Below are positions 1-8,507 of a stretch of DNA of 37,837 nt, piece by piece. The stretch's first letter is position 1. Each line of letters opens with the position of its first letter. The position numbers and the translations under genes are program-made. This DNA is from an uncultured Paracoccaceae bacterium. Lineage in GTDB: Bacteria; Pseudomonadota; Alphaproteobacteria; Rhodobacterales; Rhodobacteraceae. The notes beneath the pieces are model-generated. The model had not been told where the DNA came from. It searched no databases and saw only the letters and a program-made list of their open reading frames with translations. The stretch spans positions 1 to 37,837 of the forward strand of contig CALILP010000021.1 of NCBI GenBank assembly GCA_938016515.1, read 5' to 3'.

Positions 1-365
1 GGGGCTGTCGTGTCCTGCCACTCGGCCAATGACCACGGCGTGTCCGACACCGAAACGGTATCATCTGGAACATATGTGCATGCGGCAACGTTCTGCGCGC
101 CGATCTGAATTTCAACAGAAGTTACGCTGTACTCAAAGGGAAGTTCATAAGCATTCAGGCGTGCGAGGTCAGCAACACTTAGATCCCGCACGATCACCCC
201 ATTTGCGGTTTTTCCCGGACGTGGGATCAGCGCGGGAAGCGGCGCATCGTTGTGGCGCAAAACCGTATAGTCCATAAGCGTCGCTGCCTGCGCAGACGTC
301 GCCCGGCCCAACAAGCGGTCGCGCAAGATATCGTCCAGCAGGGTCCCGTATAAAAAGACGTCCAC
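1..365 (-). CDS. TrgB-like protein, N-terminal gamma-glutamylcyclotransferase (AIG2-like) domain, partial
   Basis: The reading frame starts at GTG (365-363) and runs off the left edge, so only about 121 N-terminal residues are present. They begin VDVFLYGTLLDD, the YGTL-type signature of the AIG2/gamma-glutamylcyclotransferase fold, followed by DYTVLRHNDAPLPALIP, also typical of that fold. The trgA stop codon lies one base upstream, so the two are almost certainly co-transcribed. In Rhodobacter the gene after trgA is trgB, linked to tellurite resistance and usually carrying a NUDIX domain. Whether a NUDIX domain follows here is outside the window. The name rests on position plus this domain; the GTG start is chosen from the tight trgA junction. 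Confidence 0.7.
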   Translation of the reverse strand, partial: MDVFLYGTLLDDILRDRLLGRATSAQAATLMDYTVLRHNDAPLPALIPRPGKTANGVIVRDLSVADLARLNAYELPFEYSVTSVEIQIGAQNVAACTYVPDDTVSVSDTPWSLAEWQDTTA

Positions 366-366
366 C

Positions 367-807
367 CTAGCTAAACCGCTTTCCGATAAATTCCGTGATA
401 AATCCAGCAACAACGCATCCAGCCAGCATCAGCAAACCCAACTCTGGGATGAAGAATACTTTTCCCCAATCCAGCATGATTTCGAAAACGTTCACAACGG
501 CTTCGACCGGACCATCATAGGATTTTCGGAGCGACTTTTTGATCATGTCGTGGAATGACATAATGAAATAGACCCAGAACAACATGCCAACACCGGTGGT
601 CAAACCGTTGGCTATTCCATTCGGATAGCCACTTCCGGCACGCGTGCCGCAAACAACCCATCCCAAGATCGCGCCTGCAGCGCCGTTCAGATAGAACCAA
701 TAATCAGGCTCTTTGGCTTCGGGGAAATACTGACGGGCCTGATAGGCGAACGCCAATCCAACAAGCGTGAAAAATATCGCTGCGGTCAAACGGGCTGCGG
801 TGGGCAT
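367..807 (-). CDS. trgA: TrgA family membrane protein (tellurium resistance)
   Basis: A 146-residue integral membrane protein resembling TrgA of Rhodobacterales. Hydrophobic segments lie at about residues 6-22, 40-56, 68-84 and 122-140, with the pattern YWFYLNGAAGAILGW and a glycine-rich TTGVGMLFWVYF stretch seen in this family. Its molecular function is unknown; trgAB of Rhodobacter sphaeroides was described as contributing to tellurite resistance. It sits 40 bp downstream of the Cfa-type methyltransferase and one base before the TrgB-like gene, suggesting a methyltransferase-trgA-trgB transcription unit. The length is normal for the family and nothing looks broken. Confidence 0.8.
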   Translation of the reverse strand: MPTAARLTAAIFFTLVGLAFAYQARQYFPEAKEPDYWFYLNGAAGAILGWVVCGTRAGSGYPNGIANGLTTGVGMLFWVYFIMSFHDMIKKSLRKSYDGPVEAVVNVFEIMLDWGKVFFIPELGLLMLAGCVVAGFITEFIGKRFS

Positions 808-847
808 ACTCTGTCTCCTCTACGCCCCCGCCAGTGTGTTTGCGGTC

Positions 848-2062
848 TTATGCCGCTTTGGTCAAGGTAATCTGCGTTACGTCGCAATTTCCGCTATGAA
901 ACGTTGCAGCGCAAGACGTCAGATAAAAATTCCACATCCGTTTGAATCTTGCATCAAATCCCAAAGATGCAGCCTGATCCCACTTTTCATTGAACGTATC
1001 ATACCACCGGCGCAGCGTGATCGAATAGCTTTCCCCGAACTCGATCGATTTCGCAACGTGCAGGCCGTGGCTTGTGGCAACTTCGCGCAGCTTGCTTGGG
1101 CTGGGCAGCATACCACCGGGAAAAATGTATTTTTGGATAAAGTCTGGTCCACGTTTGTAGACCTCCCAGCGGCGATCCGCGACTGTGATGATCTGCAAGG
1201 TGGCGTTCTTGCCGGGCTTCAGGCGGTCGCGGACTGTGTCGAAGTAGACCGGCCAGTATTTCTCGCCGACCGCCTCGAACATCTCAATTGAAGCGATGCC
1301 ATCATAGGTGCCTTTTTCATCCCGGTAGTCTTGGAGCTTAAAGGTGACCTTATCGGAAAGACCTGCTTTTTCAATGCGATCCACGGCGTACTTAAACTGT
1401 TCCTCGCTGATCGTCAGGCACGTTACCTTCAATCCACGTTCCTTGGCAGCATATTCCGCAAACCCGCCCCAACCACAGCCGATTTCAAGGACATGATCAC
1501 CCGGCTGGGCACCCATTTCATCGACCATAGACTTGTATTTCTCAATCTGGGCGGCTTCTGTACTTTCCTGCCCGGTCTCGAATTTGGCAGAGGAGTAGGT
1601 CATCGTGTCATCCAGCCACAGACCGTAAAAATCATTCCCTAAATCGTAGTGATAAGAGATGTTCTTTTTGGCTTGCGACTTGGAATTGGACTGCAACCAG
1701 AACCGCATCCGCTCGTAGGCCCGGACAAATAGCTGGCCGGGAAAGCCGTCGTAAATCTCTTCGGCTTCGCCCGCGTGCATCAGATCCATGAAGGCCATCA
1801 GGTCGGGTGTCGTCCACCAGCCTTCAAGGTAGGCCTCGCAAAATCCCATGTCGCCTTCACGGATCGTCCGGGCAAAGACGTCTGGATTGTGAACGGTGAC
1901 TTCAGCAACATACCCCGGCTTGGGCGCATCCACGCGAAAGGTGCGACCATCGGGCAATGTGATGTCGATCCTGCCGCTTTCCATTTTGCTGAGCGCATCA
2001 AAAATCGGTGCAAAATAGCGTGGCAGATCTTTTTGGCCCTGCGTTGATGTCAGTATGTCCAT
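848..2062 (-). CDS. cfa: Cyclopropane-fatty-acyl-phospholipid synthase family methyltransferase
   Basis: A 404-residue SAM-dependent methyltransferase of the Cfa/CMAS family, which methylates or cyclopropanates double bonds of phospholipid acyl chains at the membrane. Residues 137-146 read YHYDLGNDFY and are followed by TMTYSSA, both family hallmarks. VLEIGCGWGG at 191-200 is the SAM-binding glycine motif, and the C-terminus holds the conserved NFYLTSCAATFHSGNCDVTQ. The length matches the family (about 380-420). The photolyase gene lies 180 bp upstream in the same direction and trgA 40 bp downstream. In Rhodobacter sphaeroides homologues of these genes belong to the singlet-oxygen sigma-E response, so a similar role is inferred. 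True cyclopropanation versus another methyl transfer (for example towards furan fatty acids) cannot be decided here. Confidence 0.85.
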   Translation of the reverse strand: MDILTSTQGQKDLPRYFAPIFDALSKMESGRIDITLPDGRTFRVDAPKPGYVAEVTVHNPDVFARTIREGDMGFCEAYLEGWWTTPDLMAFMDLMHAGEAEEIYDGFPGQLFVRAYERMRFWLQSNSKSQAKKNISYHYDLGNDFYGLWLDDTMTYSSAKFETGQESTEAAQIEKYKSMVDEMGAQPGDHVLEIGCGWGGFAEYAAKERGLKVTCLTISEEQFKYAVDRIEKAGLSDKVTFKLQDYRDEKGTYDGIASIEMFEAVGEKYWPVYFDTVRDRLKPGKNATLQIITVADRRWEVYKRGPDFIQKYIFPGGMLPSPSKLREVATSHGLHVAKSIEFGESYSITLRRWYDTFNEKWDQAASLGFDARFKRMWNFYLTSCAATFHSGNCDVTQITLTKAA

Positions 2063-2242
2063 GGTCGTCCCGTTTTGTCGTCCTGCCGATCCATTGGTCG
2101 GATCGCCCTCGGATCAAAGATTAGCGTTTTGTTAACGGGAGTCACGAAATTTGGGCCAATAAAAATGGCCAAGTCGCTGCGTCATATAGCAAAAACGTGA
2201 TCCCAGCACACAAGTTTGCGCCTTGGGTTGTATTTGATCCGC

Positions 2243-3664
2243 TCAGAAGCCCCGATTTTCGTAGGCACCCAATGCCCTTTTGCGTCCTTCATCAGCGGCC
2301 ACGATGGGATCTGGATAACGGGTGTCTGCCGTCATAGACCACCGCTTTGGGATCGCATCGAAATAGGACAAGGCGGTCTCTGTCGGCTTTGACCGTCCTT
2401 CTGCGATCCATTTTTGCACATAAACACGGTCTTTGTCGAATTTATCCAATTGCGTGACCGGGTTGAACACGCGAAAATATGGCGTCGCATCGGGGCCGGA
2501 CCCGGCTGACCATTGCCAGCCCATCGCGTTGCTTGCCGGATCCCAATCGATCAAGCAGTCAGCAAACCAGTCCAGCCCGATCTTCCAGTGACACAGCAAA
2601 TGTTTGGTCAGGTAAGAGGCCACGATCATCCGACCCCGATTGTGCATGACACCGGTGACATACATCTCGCGCATAGCCGCATCGATAAACTGGATGCCGG
2701 TACGGCCTTGCTGCCAAGCGATAACCTCTGGCGTGGTCTTATCGGTGTTCCATGGGAAGGCATCCCAATCTGGCTTCCAGTTACCAGTCTCAATGCGCGG
2801 CGTGTGGTGCGAAAGATGGTAAGCAAACTCGCGCCAGACTAATTCCTTTAGGAAAATCTCTGCGTCAGCTTTGCCGTCATGCAAGGCGCGCCAGCCCGCG
2901 TGCCAACAAACCCGCGGCGAGATTTCTCCGTAGGTCAGGTTTTCGGACAATCCAGACGTGCCCTTGATTGCAGGCAAATCGCGGTTCGTCTGATAATACG
3001 CGATCCACTGCGCGACGAAGGCGTCCAGCCGGTCTGCCGCCGCTGCCTCGCCTACGGTACAATGTTGCAGGACAACGTCATGCCCGCGCCGCATATCGGC
3101 GCCCATCTGCCAGTCTTCCAAGACATCTGTCTCAGGCCAGCTTTCAGGGGATGGGATAGCACCGGGACGCGGCAGGCTGTCCGGCACTGCCCTGTCGCGC
3201 ACAGACCTCCACATTGGTGTGTAGACTTTGTAAAACCCACCGGTTTTGGTTTCGACCGTCCACGGTTCGAACAACAGATGCCCTGCAAAGCTATGTGCTG
3301 CGATCCCTTGGTCTTTCAAAGCAGCCTTGACCGCAATGTCGCGGTCTTTCGCGGTGACGTCGTACTGACGTGACCAATAGACAGCTGTCGCACCCGTTTC
3401 TGCAATGACAGCCCTTAACACGTCCAAGGCATTGCCCTTGCGCAGAATCAACTGGCTTCCAGCGGCCTTGAGGTCATTGCCAAGTGCGCCAACAGACAAT
3501 CCAAGCCGAAAGCGCGGGGCAGCACCCTGCCCGGCCACGACCTCATCATGGATGAACAGCGGGATCACGGGCCTGCCGCTTTCGCAGGCGGCGGTTAGTG
3601 CGGCGTGATCACCAAGACGCAGATCGCGCCGGAACCACATAATAATCGGGGATTTGTCAGTCAT
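2243..3664 (-). CDS. phrB: Deoxyribodipyrimidine photo-lyase (class I cryptochrome/photolyase family)
   Basis: A 473-residue FAD-dependent DNA photolyase that repairs UV-induced cyclobutane pyrimidine dimers using blue light. The N-terminal antenna domain begins PIIMWFRRDLRLGDH, the standard photolyase opening. The FAD-binding half contains GTSGLSENLTYGEISP (about 235-250), ELVWREFAYHLSHH (about 274-287), HNRGRMIVASYLTKHLL (about 341-357) and DPASNAMGWQWSAGSG (about 375-390). Tryptophans near 305, 360 and 383 align by eye with the electron-transfer triad of the E. coli enzyme. The start at 3664 (MTDKSPII) is preferred because the in-frame upstream extension (to 3718) is arginine-rich and unlike the family. 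The gene begins about 70 bp past the BCCT terminator, so it has its own promoter. Confidence 0.93.
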   Translation of the reverse strand: MTDKSPIIMWFRRDLRLGDHAALTAACESGRPVIPLFIHDEVVAGQGAAPRFRLGLSVGALGNDLKAAGSQLILRKGNALDVLRAVIAETGATAVYWSRQYDVTAKDRDIAVKAALKDQGIAAHSFAGHLLFEPWTVETKTGGFYKVYTPMWRSVRDRAVPDSLPRPGAIPSPESWPETDVLEDWQMGADMRRGHDVVLQHCTVGEAAAADRLDAFVAQWIAYYQTNRDLPAIKGTSGLSENLTYGEISPRVCWHAGWRALHDGKADAEIFLKELVWREFAYHLSHHTPRIETGNWKPDWDAFPWNTDKTTPEVIAWQQGRTGIQFIDAAMREMYVTGVMHNRGRMIVASYLTKHLLCHWKIGLDWFADCLIDWDPASNAMGWQWSAGSGPDATPYFRVFNPVTQLDKFDKDRVYVQKWIAEGRSKPTETALSYFDAIPKRWSMTADTRYPDPIVAADEGRKRALGAYENRGF

Positions 3665-3734
3665 GTCGCGCCTTCGGATGATCCTGCGCAAAAGGTAGCA
3701 CGACAGCCACCGCGTCAAGACTTGATCAACGTAA

Positions 3735-3758
3735 AAGGCCCCGCCGAGACGGGGCCTT
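3735..3758 (-). terminator. Rho-independent terminator of the BCCT transporter gene
   Basis: Nine-base arms AAGGCCCCG and CGGGGCCTT (3735-3743 and 3750-3758) enclose a 6-nt loop and are followed on the minus strand by a short T run. It lies 22 bp after the BCCT stop codon and separates that gene from the photolyase. Confidence 0.8.
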
Positions 3759-3780
3759 CCACAAGTCTACGATTGGCAGA

Positions 3781-5460
3781 TTACTCTGCCGGGGTCGCGT
3801 TTGGAATATCGCTGTGCAGCGTTGGTACGCCAGCGGCTTCGCGACGTCCGTCGTTGTAAATTGCTTTGATCAGCGCAAGGCACATCAAGACCATCACGAC
3901 GGAGAACGGCAAAGCGCCGATAACCATCGCCGTTTGGATTGCCCCGGTCCCACCAGAGATTAACAAACCGCCAACCACAAGAGCCAGTGCAGCCCCCCAG
4001 AACAGGATGTGCGGACGCGCCTTTGGACCTTCGTCACCCGCCGCGTTGATCGTGTTCACGATCAAGACGGCCGAGTCGGCTGAAGTCACAAGGAACGTCA
4101 TCAGCAAGACCACGATCATCACAGCCATGCCCCAAGACAATGCAGTGCTGATAGGTTCCAGCATGAAGGCTGTCATCGCAAAGATCTTGTCGCCATTGGC
4201 TGCATCCAGGATCAAACCACCTGCACCGCCATTCAACTCTAGATCGATGGCAGTCCCACCGGCCCAAGCGAACCAAACAAAGCACATCAGCGACGGCACA
4301 ATCATCGCACCCAGAACGAATTCACGGATCGAGCGACCACGGGAAATACGTGCAAGGAACAGACCAACGAATGGCGCAAATGCTATCCACCATGCCCAGT
4401 AGAACACAGGCCACCAGCCCTGCCACTGCGCCAGCAAGAAGCTTTGAGACCCTTCGACACCGTCAGATGCATAGACGTTAAAGCTGAGCCACGGCAGTTG
4501 AACAAGATAGTCGAAGATGCCGACGAAGAACGCTGACGCACCAAAGAATGTCGCACCAAACAGAATGAAGAAGCTCAGAAGAAGTATCGACAAGACCATG
4601 TTGATGTTCGACAGCCATTTGATGCCCTTGCCAACGCCCGAGAGCGCCGACAACGTCGAGGCCCCCATGATAACCAGCAATGCGACGACGATACCCATTG
4701 TGGTCGCGGATCCGTCTTCAAGCGCCAAGCCTCCGATACCGATCCGTGTCAGACCAGCTACAAATTGCTCCACGCCGAAACCAAGCGTTTGTGCAACACC
4801 AAGAATAGTCGCCACAACCGCAACGATATCGATGATATGACCCAGTGTACCGGACAAGGCTTTACCGAACAGCGGCGTCAGGGACGACCGGATCGTCAGA
4901 GGCAGACCACGGCGATAGCTAAAGAAGGCCAAAGCCAAACCAGCGACCGCGTAGCAAGCCCATGCTCCCAAACCCCAATGAAGATAGGACCACACATAGG
5001 CTGTGCGCACATTATCCGTTTCCAGTGCCGTCGTTAAACCTTGAATAACCGAAGGGTTGTTCTTGAAGTGCGCAACGGGTTCGGCAACGGCCCACGTGAG
5101 CATCCCCACACCAATACCCGCACCGAACATCATCGAGAACCACGAGAAATTCGAGAATTCCGGCTTTTCTCCGTCTTGCCCCAAATTGAGGCGTCCGGCA
5201 GTTGGCCAAATAGCCAGTCCAAGACACACGATCACAAAGAATGCCACGGTCCAGATGTACCAAGCAGCAAAGTTACGCAGAATAACCGCATTCCATGCGC
5301 CGAGGACTTCACCCGCCCATTCTGGCCAAACAATCGCCCAGACGACGAGTACACTGATGATGATCTTCGACACAACTGTGACGTTCACGCTAAACCCACT
5401 GTAGAAGCCTGTGTCGGCCGTCTTAATCGGTAGTTCCGATAAAGGTGGTTTAAGTGCCAT
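3781..5460 (-). CDS. BCCT family transporter (betaine/choline/DMSP-type)
   Basis: A 559-residue polytopic membrane carrier of the betaine-choline-carnitine transporter family, which imports quaternary-ammonium or sulfonium zwitterions, usually with sodium. Diagnostic stretches are GAGIGVGMLTWAVAEPV (about 113-129), HWGLGAWACY (161-170) and the aromatic box region WPVFYWAWWIAFAPF (350-364), followed by the conserved ARISRGRSIREF loop. The start at 5460 is preferred over 5493 because GGGGAA sits about 5 bases upstream of it. The gene ends at a strong terminator. Proximity to acuI and dmdA suggests DMSP as a substrate, but glycine betaine or choline are equally compatible with the sequence. A 15-bp inverted repeat lies about 70 bp upstream. 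Confidence 0.92.
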   Translation of the reverse strand: MALKPPLSELPIKTADTGFYSGFSVNVTVVSKIIISVLVVWAIVWPEWAGEVLGAWNAVILRNFAAWYIWTVAFFVIVCLGLAIWPTAGRLNLGQDGEKPEFSNFSWFSMMFGAGIGVGMLTWAVAEPVAHFKNNPSVIQGLTTALETDNVRTAYVWSYLHWGLGAWACYAVAGLALAFFSYRRGLPLTIRSSLTPLFGKALSGTLGHIIDIVAVVATILGVAQTLGFGVEQFVAGLTRIGIGGLALEDGSATTMGIVVALLVIMGASTLSALSGVGKGIKWLSNINMVLSILLLSFFILFGATFFGASAFFVGIFDYLVQLPWLSFNVYASDGVEGSQSFLLAQWQGWWPVFYWAWWIAFAPFVGLFLARISRGRSIREFVLGAMIVPSLMCFVWFAWAGGTAIDLELNGGAGGLILDAANGDKIFAMTAFMLEPISTALSWGMAVMIVVLLMTFLVTSADSAVLIVNTINAAGDEGPKARPHILFWGAALALVVGGLLISGGTGAIQTAMVIGALPFSVVMVLMCLALIKAIYNDGRREAAGVPTLHSDIPNATPAE

Positions 5461-5531
5461 TATTTTTCCCCATTGGCTATTTTCATTAACCATAGTCTGT
5501 TGGTGAACGCGCTAACATGTAACCCCGAAAA

Positions 5532-5546
5532 GCGACACTCTGTCGC
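5532..5546. promoter_or_regulatory. Short inverted repeat upstream of the BCCT gene, possible operator
   Basis: Arms GCGACA and TGTCGC are separated by CTC, a perfect 6-3-6 inverted repeat about 70 bp upstream of the transporter start. The spacing suits a repressor site, but no regulator is encoded next to it and no promoter elements are obvious. This is a candidate only. Confidence 0.3.
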
Positions 5547-5792
5547 AAATGAGCAATTGAGTCGGCCAAATTGTCGGTAAAGTGTCAGTCAACATCACAA
5601 AATTTTATCTCACGAATGCTGATCCGCACGTTTTCTGAGCAAAACGAATCGAGCGTCAAATCCGGTTTTGGGAAACGCGTAAGCAGCACTGATTTAAGAG
5701 CGGTGAAACCAAGTGTTTCTTCCGCTTTGTACACCCTAATGGCTGGGCGGATTTCCTCAAATACAGCGCATTCAAAGGAAAAAATCTCTTCA

Positions 5793-5820
5793 CATTTGGG
5801 GATCAAGTTATCCCCAAATG
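5793..5820 (-). terminator. Inverted repeat downstream of acuI, probable terminator
   Basis: Perfect 10-bp arms CATTTGGGGA (5793-5802) and TCCCCAAATG (5811-5820) flank an 8-nt loop. On the minus strand the hairpin lies about 46 nt after the acuI stop, and six Ts follow roughly 8 nt after the stem. This fits an imperfect rho-independent terminator for the dmdA-acuI operon. An operator is the alternative reading. Confidence 0.5.
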
Positions 5821-5866
5821 CGATGTTTTAGCCGGCGCGCAAGGTGCAATCGCGCACCGCGAACAA

Positions 5867-6850
5867 TCAGGCGTTCACGTCGACAACAACCCGGCCTTTG
5901 ACTGCCCCCTTCAGGATGTCTTTGCCAAGTTGCGGCAGATCAGACAACGTCGCGGGCTGTACCATCGCCTCTAACCTGTCCATCGGCAGGTCCTGCGCAA
6001 TCCGCGCCCATGCCCGCACCCGGTTGTCATAGGGCTGCATCACGCTGTCGATCCCCAGCAGGTTCACACCACGCAGCAAGAACGGAATAACGGTCGCGGG
6101 CAGACCCGCGCCGCCCGCAAGGCCAACTGCAGAAACAGAGGCACCGTACTGCATCTGGCCCAGCAACCGCGCCAGCATCTCGCCGCCCACTGCATCAACG
6201 CAACCACCCCATGTTTCCGCCTCTAGCGGGCGTTTGGTGGTCTCATTGATGTCTTCACGAGCAACAATCTGCGTTGCGCCAAGGCCGTTCAGGTAATCGG
6301 CAGTCTCGGGGCGACCAGTGACGGCGGCCACCTCATGTCCCAGCTTTGCAAGGATCGCGGTAGCAACAGATCCAACGCCACCCGCAGCACCAGTGACCAG
6401 CACGGGGCCATCTTTGATGCCGTGGTCTTCCAAAGCCATGACAGCAAGCATCGCCGTGAAGCCTGCCGTGCCAACGGCCATCGCTTGCTGTGTCGTCAAA
6501 CCATCCGGCAGCGGCACAAGCCAATCGGCTTTCACGCGGGTCTTTTGAGAATACCCGCCCCAATAGGCCTCGCCAACGCGCCAGCCTGTCAGAACAACCT
6601 TATCGCCCGCCTTGTAACGGTCATCGTCAGAGGCCTCGACGGTGCCAGCGAAATCAATGCCCGGCACATGCGGATAGTTGCGGACCAAACCACCCCCCGG
6701 CCCAATGCACAGGCCGTCTTTGTAGTTTACTGTCGAATACTCAACAGCAACGGTCACATCGCCTGCTGGCAAGTCATCCAACCCAATCTGAGACACGGCA
6801 GCACTGGTCTTGCCTTCATCATTCTTGTTGACGACCAAAGCGTTAAACAT
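5867..6850 (-). CDS. acuI: AcuI family acryloyl-CoA reductase (NADPH)
   Basis: A 327-residue zinc-free medium-chain dehydrogenase/reductase of the YhdH/AcuI group, which reduces acryloyl-CoA to propionyl-CoA with NADPH and so detoxifies acrylate formed from DMSP. Visible features are YSTVNYKDGL (about 38-47), HVPGIDFAGTVEAS, TGWRVGEAYWGGYSQ, and the nucleotide-binding VTGAAGGVGSVA (152-163). The C-terminal DSVMQPYDNRVRAWARIA segment matches the family. It lies 51 bp after dmdA on the same strand, the same pairing as in Ruegeria pomeroyi. The length is full. Other members of the YhdH group have less certain substrates, but the dmdA neighbour makes this assignment firm. Confidence 0.9.
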   Translation of the reverse strand: MFNALVVNKNDEGKTSAAVSQIGLDDLPAGDVTVAVEYSTVNYKDGLCIGPGGGLVRNYPHVPGIDFAGTVEASDDDRYKAGDKVVLTGWRVGEAYWGGYSQKTRVKADWLVPLPDGLTTQQAMAVGTAGFTAMLAVMALEDHGIKDGPVLVTGAAGGVGSVATAILAKLGHEVAAVTGRPETADYLNGLGATQIVAREDINETTKRPLEAETWGGCVDAVGGEMLARLLGQMQYGASVSAVGLAGGAGLPATVIPFLLRGVNLLGIDSVMQPYDNRVRAWARIAQDLPMDRLEAMVQPATLSDLPQLGKDILKGAVKGRVVVDVNA

Positions 6851-6901
6851 CGTTACTCTCTTTCCGGGACGTAGCGCCCCTGTTGCAATCTAAGGGCGGC
6901 G

Positions 6902-8002
6902 TTACTGCCAGAATTCTTCATGAACGGTGGCTTCAAAATCTCCGTCCTGTGTGCGCACAGCCAGAACCGTGCCCGCATCCCAATGCGTCATGCGCACCAT
7001 GCCAATCGCGACGTTGACGCCGTAGTCAGGCGATTTCGCAGCAGAGGTGACCTGTCCAACCCGCTTCGTGCCCGCCATCAAAGGCCAAGCGCGATCACAG
7101 GGCGGCAAATCGCCTTCAATCGTGATTGGGCGAATTTGCTGAACCGGGCCTTCTTTGGCGACCCGCAGCAAAGCATCACGACCGACACACCCAATCGCTG
7201 TTTGGGTCGAACAGAACCGTCCCAGACCACATTCGTGTGGCGTGTTATCGCGGGTCATATCGTTGCCATAGGACAAAAGACCGCCCTCAATCCGCTCGAT
7301 CCCGTTCGGACAGCCTGCACGGACATCCAGATCTTCGCCTGCTTTGAACAGAGCATCCCACAAAGGCATGCCCATATCAGCGCCATCAACGTAAATCTCG
7401 AACCCGCCCTGCTTTGAGTAACCGGACCGCGCAATAACCAGCCAGCGGCCCTCGAATTCGAACCAGCTAAAGCGGAAGAACTTGATTGCGCGCACGGCCT
7501 CTCCAAAGACCCGCACCATCAGCTCTTCAGCTTTTGGACCCTGCACGGCAAGGGGGGAAATGTCAGGTTCATCAACCAGCACGTCCAAACGATACCCATG
7601 GGCCAAACCTTTGACCCAAAACAGCAAATCACTGTCAGCAATTGAAATCCACCAGCGGTCTTCGGCGAGCTTCAAAGCAACAGGATCGTTCAACATGCCA
7701 CCTGTCTCGTCCACGATAGGGACATAGTAGCACTGGCCGGGCAACATCCCCCGCAGATCGCGTGGGGTCAGCATTTGCATCAAACGGCCCGCGTCGGGAC
7801 CACGCAACTCGACTTGCCTTTCGACAGCCACATCCCAGACCTGCACATGATTTTTCAGGTGATGATAGTCGGCCTCAACACTTTCAAACACGGTTGCAAG
7901 CAACATCCGATTGTAAACCGTGAACGCTTTCGGGTTTGCCCGATCAACGCCTTCCGAAAAGGGGGTCCGTCGCAGACGACGGCTGGGTGAGATCATTGCC
8001 AT
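6902..8002 (-). CDS. dmdA: Dimethylsulfoniopropionate demethylase DmdA
   Basis: A 366-residue protein of the glycine-cleavage T-protein/aminomethyltransferase fold that moves a methyl group from DMSP to tetrahydrofolate, giving methylmercaptopropionate, the first step of the demethylation pathway. The sequence closely resembles the Ruegeria pomeroyi enzyme as I recall it. Examples are SRRLRRTPFSEGV near the N-terminus, HVQVWDVAVERQV, QCYYVPIVDETGGMLNDPVA, DISPLAVQGPKAEELM, SKQGGFEIYVDGADMGMPLW, RAGCPNGIERIEGGLLSYGND and DYGVNVAIGMV. These stretches separate DmdA from ordinary GcvT. It is one base from the DinB gene upstream and 51 bp from acuI downstream. The ATG at 8002 is the natural start. 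Confidence 0.93.
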   Translation of the reverse strand: MAMISPSRRLRRTPFSEGVDRANPKAFTVYNRMLLATVFESVEADYHHLKNHVQVWDVAVERQVELRGPDAGRLMQMLTPRDLRGMLPGQCYYVPIVDETGGMLNDPVALKLAEDRWWISIADSDLLFWVKGLAHGYRLDVLVDEPDISPLAVQGPKAEELMVRVFGEAVRAIKFFRFSWFEFEGRWLVIARSGYSKQGGFEIYVDGADMGMPLWDALFKAGEDLDVRAGCPNGIERIEGGLLSYGNDMTRDNTPHECGLGRFCSTQTAIGCVGRDALLRVAKEGPVQQIRPITIEGDLPPCDRAWPLMAGTKRVGQVTSAAKSPDYGVNVAIGMVRMTHWDAGTVLAVRTQDGDFEATVHEEFWQ

Positions 8003-8003
8003 C

Positions 8004-8507
8004 TCAGGTCTCCGGCATAAAAACCAAATCAGTGGCGTCAGGTTTCTGCCCCGCTGCTGTCAGCATGGCATGCAACTGACCCCGATGATGGGTCTGGTGG
8101 TTGAAGAAATGTGTAATGCAGGTGGCAAACGGACGGGTGACCTCGGCGTTGATGGACCCCGAGAACCACGTTATGTCGCCAACAAGATCAATCGCAGACA
8201 GATCATCCGCCCAAACACTGATCCGACCATCAAGACGGACACGTTCCGCAGCCCACTCAGCCGCGGTTGGCATGAAGGTCGTGCTTTTCGCGATCACATG
8301 GTCAGGGCCTTCGGAGCCTTCAAACCGGGCAAGCCACAGGGCATCACCCCACAGCAAATGGTTCAGCGTCCCGAAAATAGAACCAAAGAAAGAGCCTCGG
8401 TCTTTGGTCAGTTCAGTCTTGCTGAGGCCCTCGACACAGCGCCGCAGGCTTTTGTTTTGCCATGCGTTGTATTGCGCCATCGTCCGGCAATACTGCGGCG
8501 TGATCAC
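8004..8507 (-). CDS. DinB family protein
   Basis: A 167-residue four-helix-bundle protein of the DinB/YfiT superfamily. Candidate metal ligands are His50 (TLNHLLWGD) and His137/His141 in HFFNHQTHHRGQ, the usual three-histidine arrangement. Relatives include metal-dependent thiol S-transferases (bacillithiol, mycothiol) and the DinB-like domain of ergothioneine synthase; most members are uncharacterised. The start overlaps the DUF1326 stop by 4 bp and dmdA begins one base after its stop, so translation is probably coupled. A thiol-handling role alongside DMSP and methanethiol metabolism is an inference from this context, not shown by the sequence. Confidence 0.85.
   Translation of the reverse strand: MITPQYCRTMAQYNAWQNKSLRRCVEGLSKTELTKDRGSFFGSIFGTLNHLLWGDALWLARFEGSEGPDHVIAKSTTFMPTAAEWAAERVRLDGRISVWADDLSAIDLVGDITWFSGSINAEVTRPFATCITHFFNHQTHHRGQLHAMLTAAGQKPDATDLVFMPET

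Larger units (their letters stand above)
5494..5866. other. Noncoding gap between acuI and the BCCT gene
   Basis: About 370 bp, visibly more AT-rich than its neighbours. It holds the two inverted repeats at 5532-5546 and 5793-5820. A minus-strand open frame (5585-5806) starts at TTG inside the loop of the second repeat and has no ribosome-binding site. A plus-strand frame (5571-5831) encodes no recognisable protein. I see no supported gene here. Confidence 0.6.

Noticed and set aside
5585-5806. A 73-codon minus-strand frame between acuI and BCCT
   Set aside because: Starts at TTG inside a hairpin loop, lacks a ribosome site and matches no family I know.
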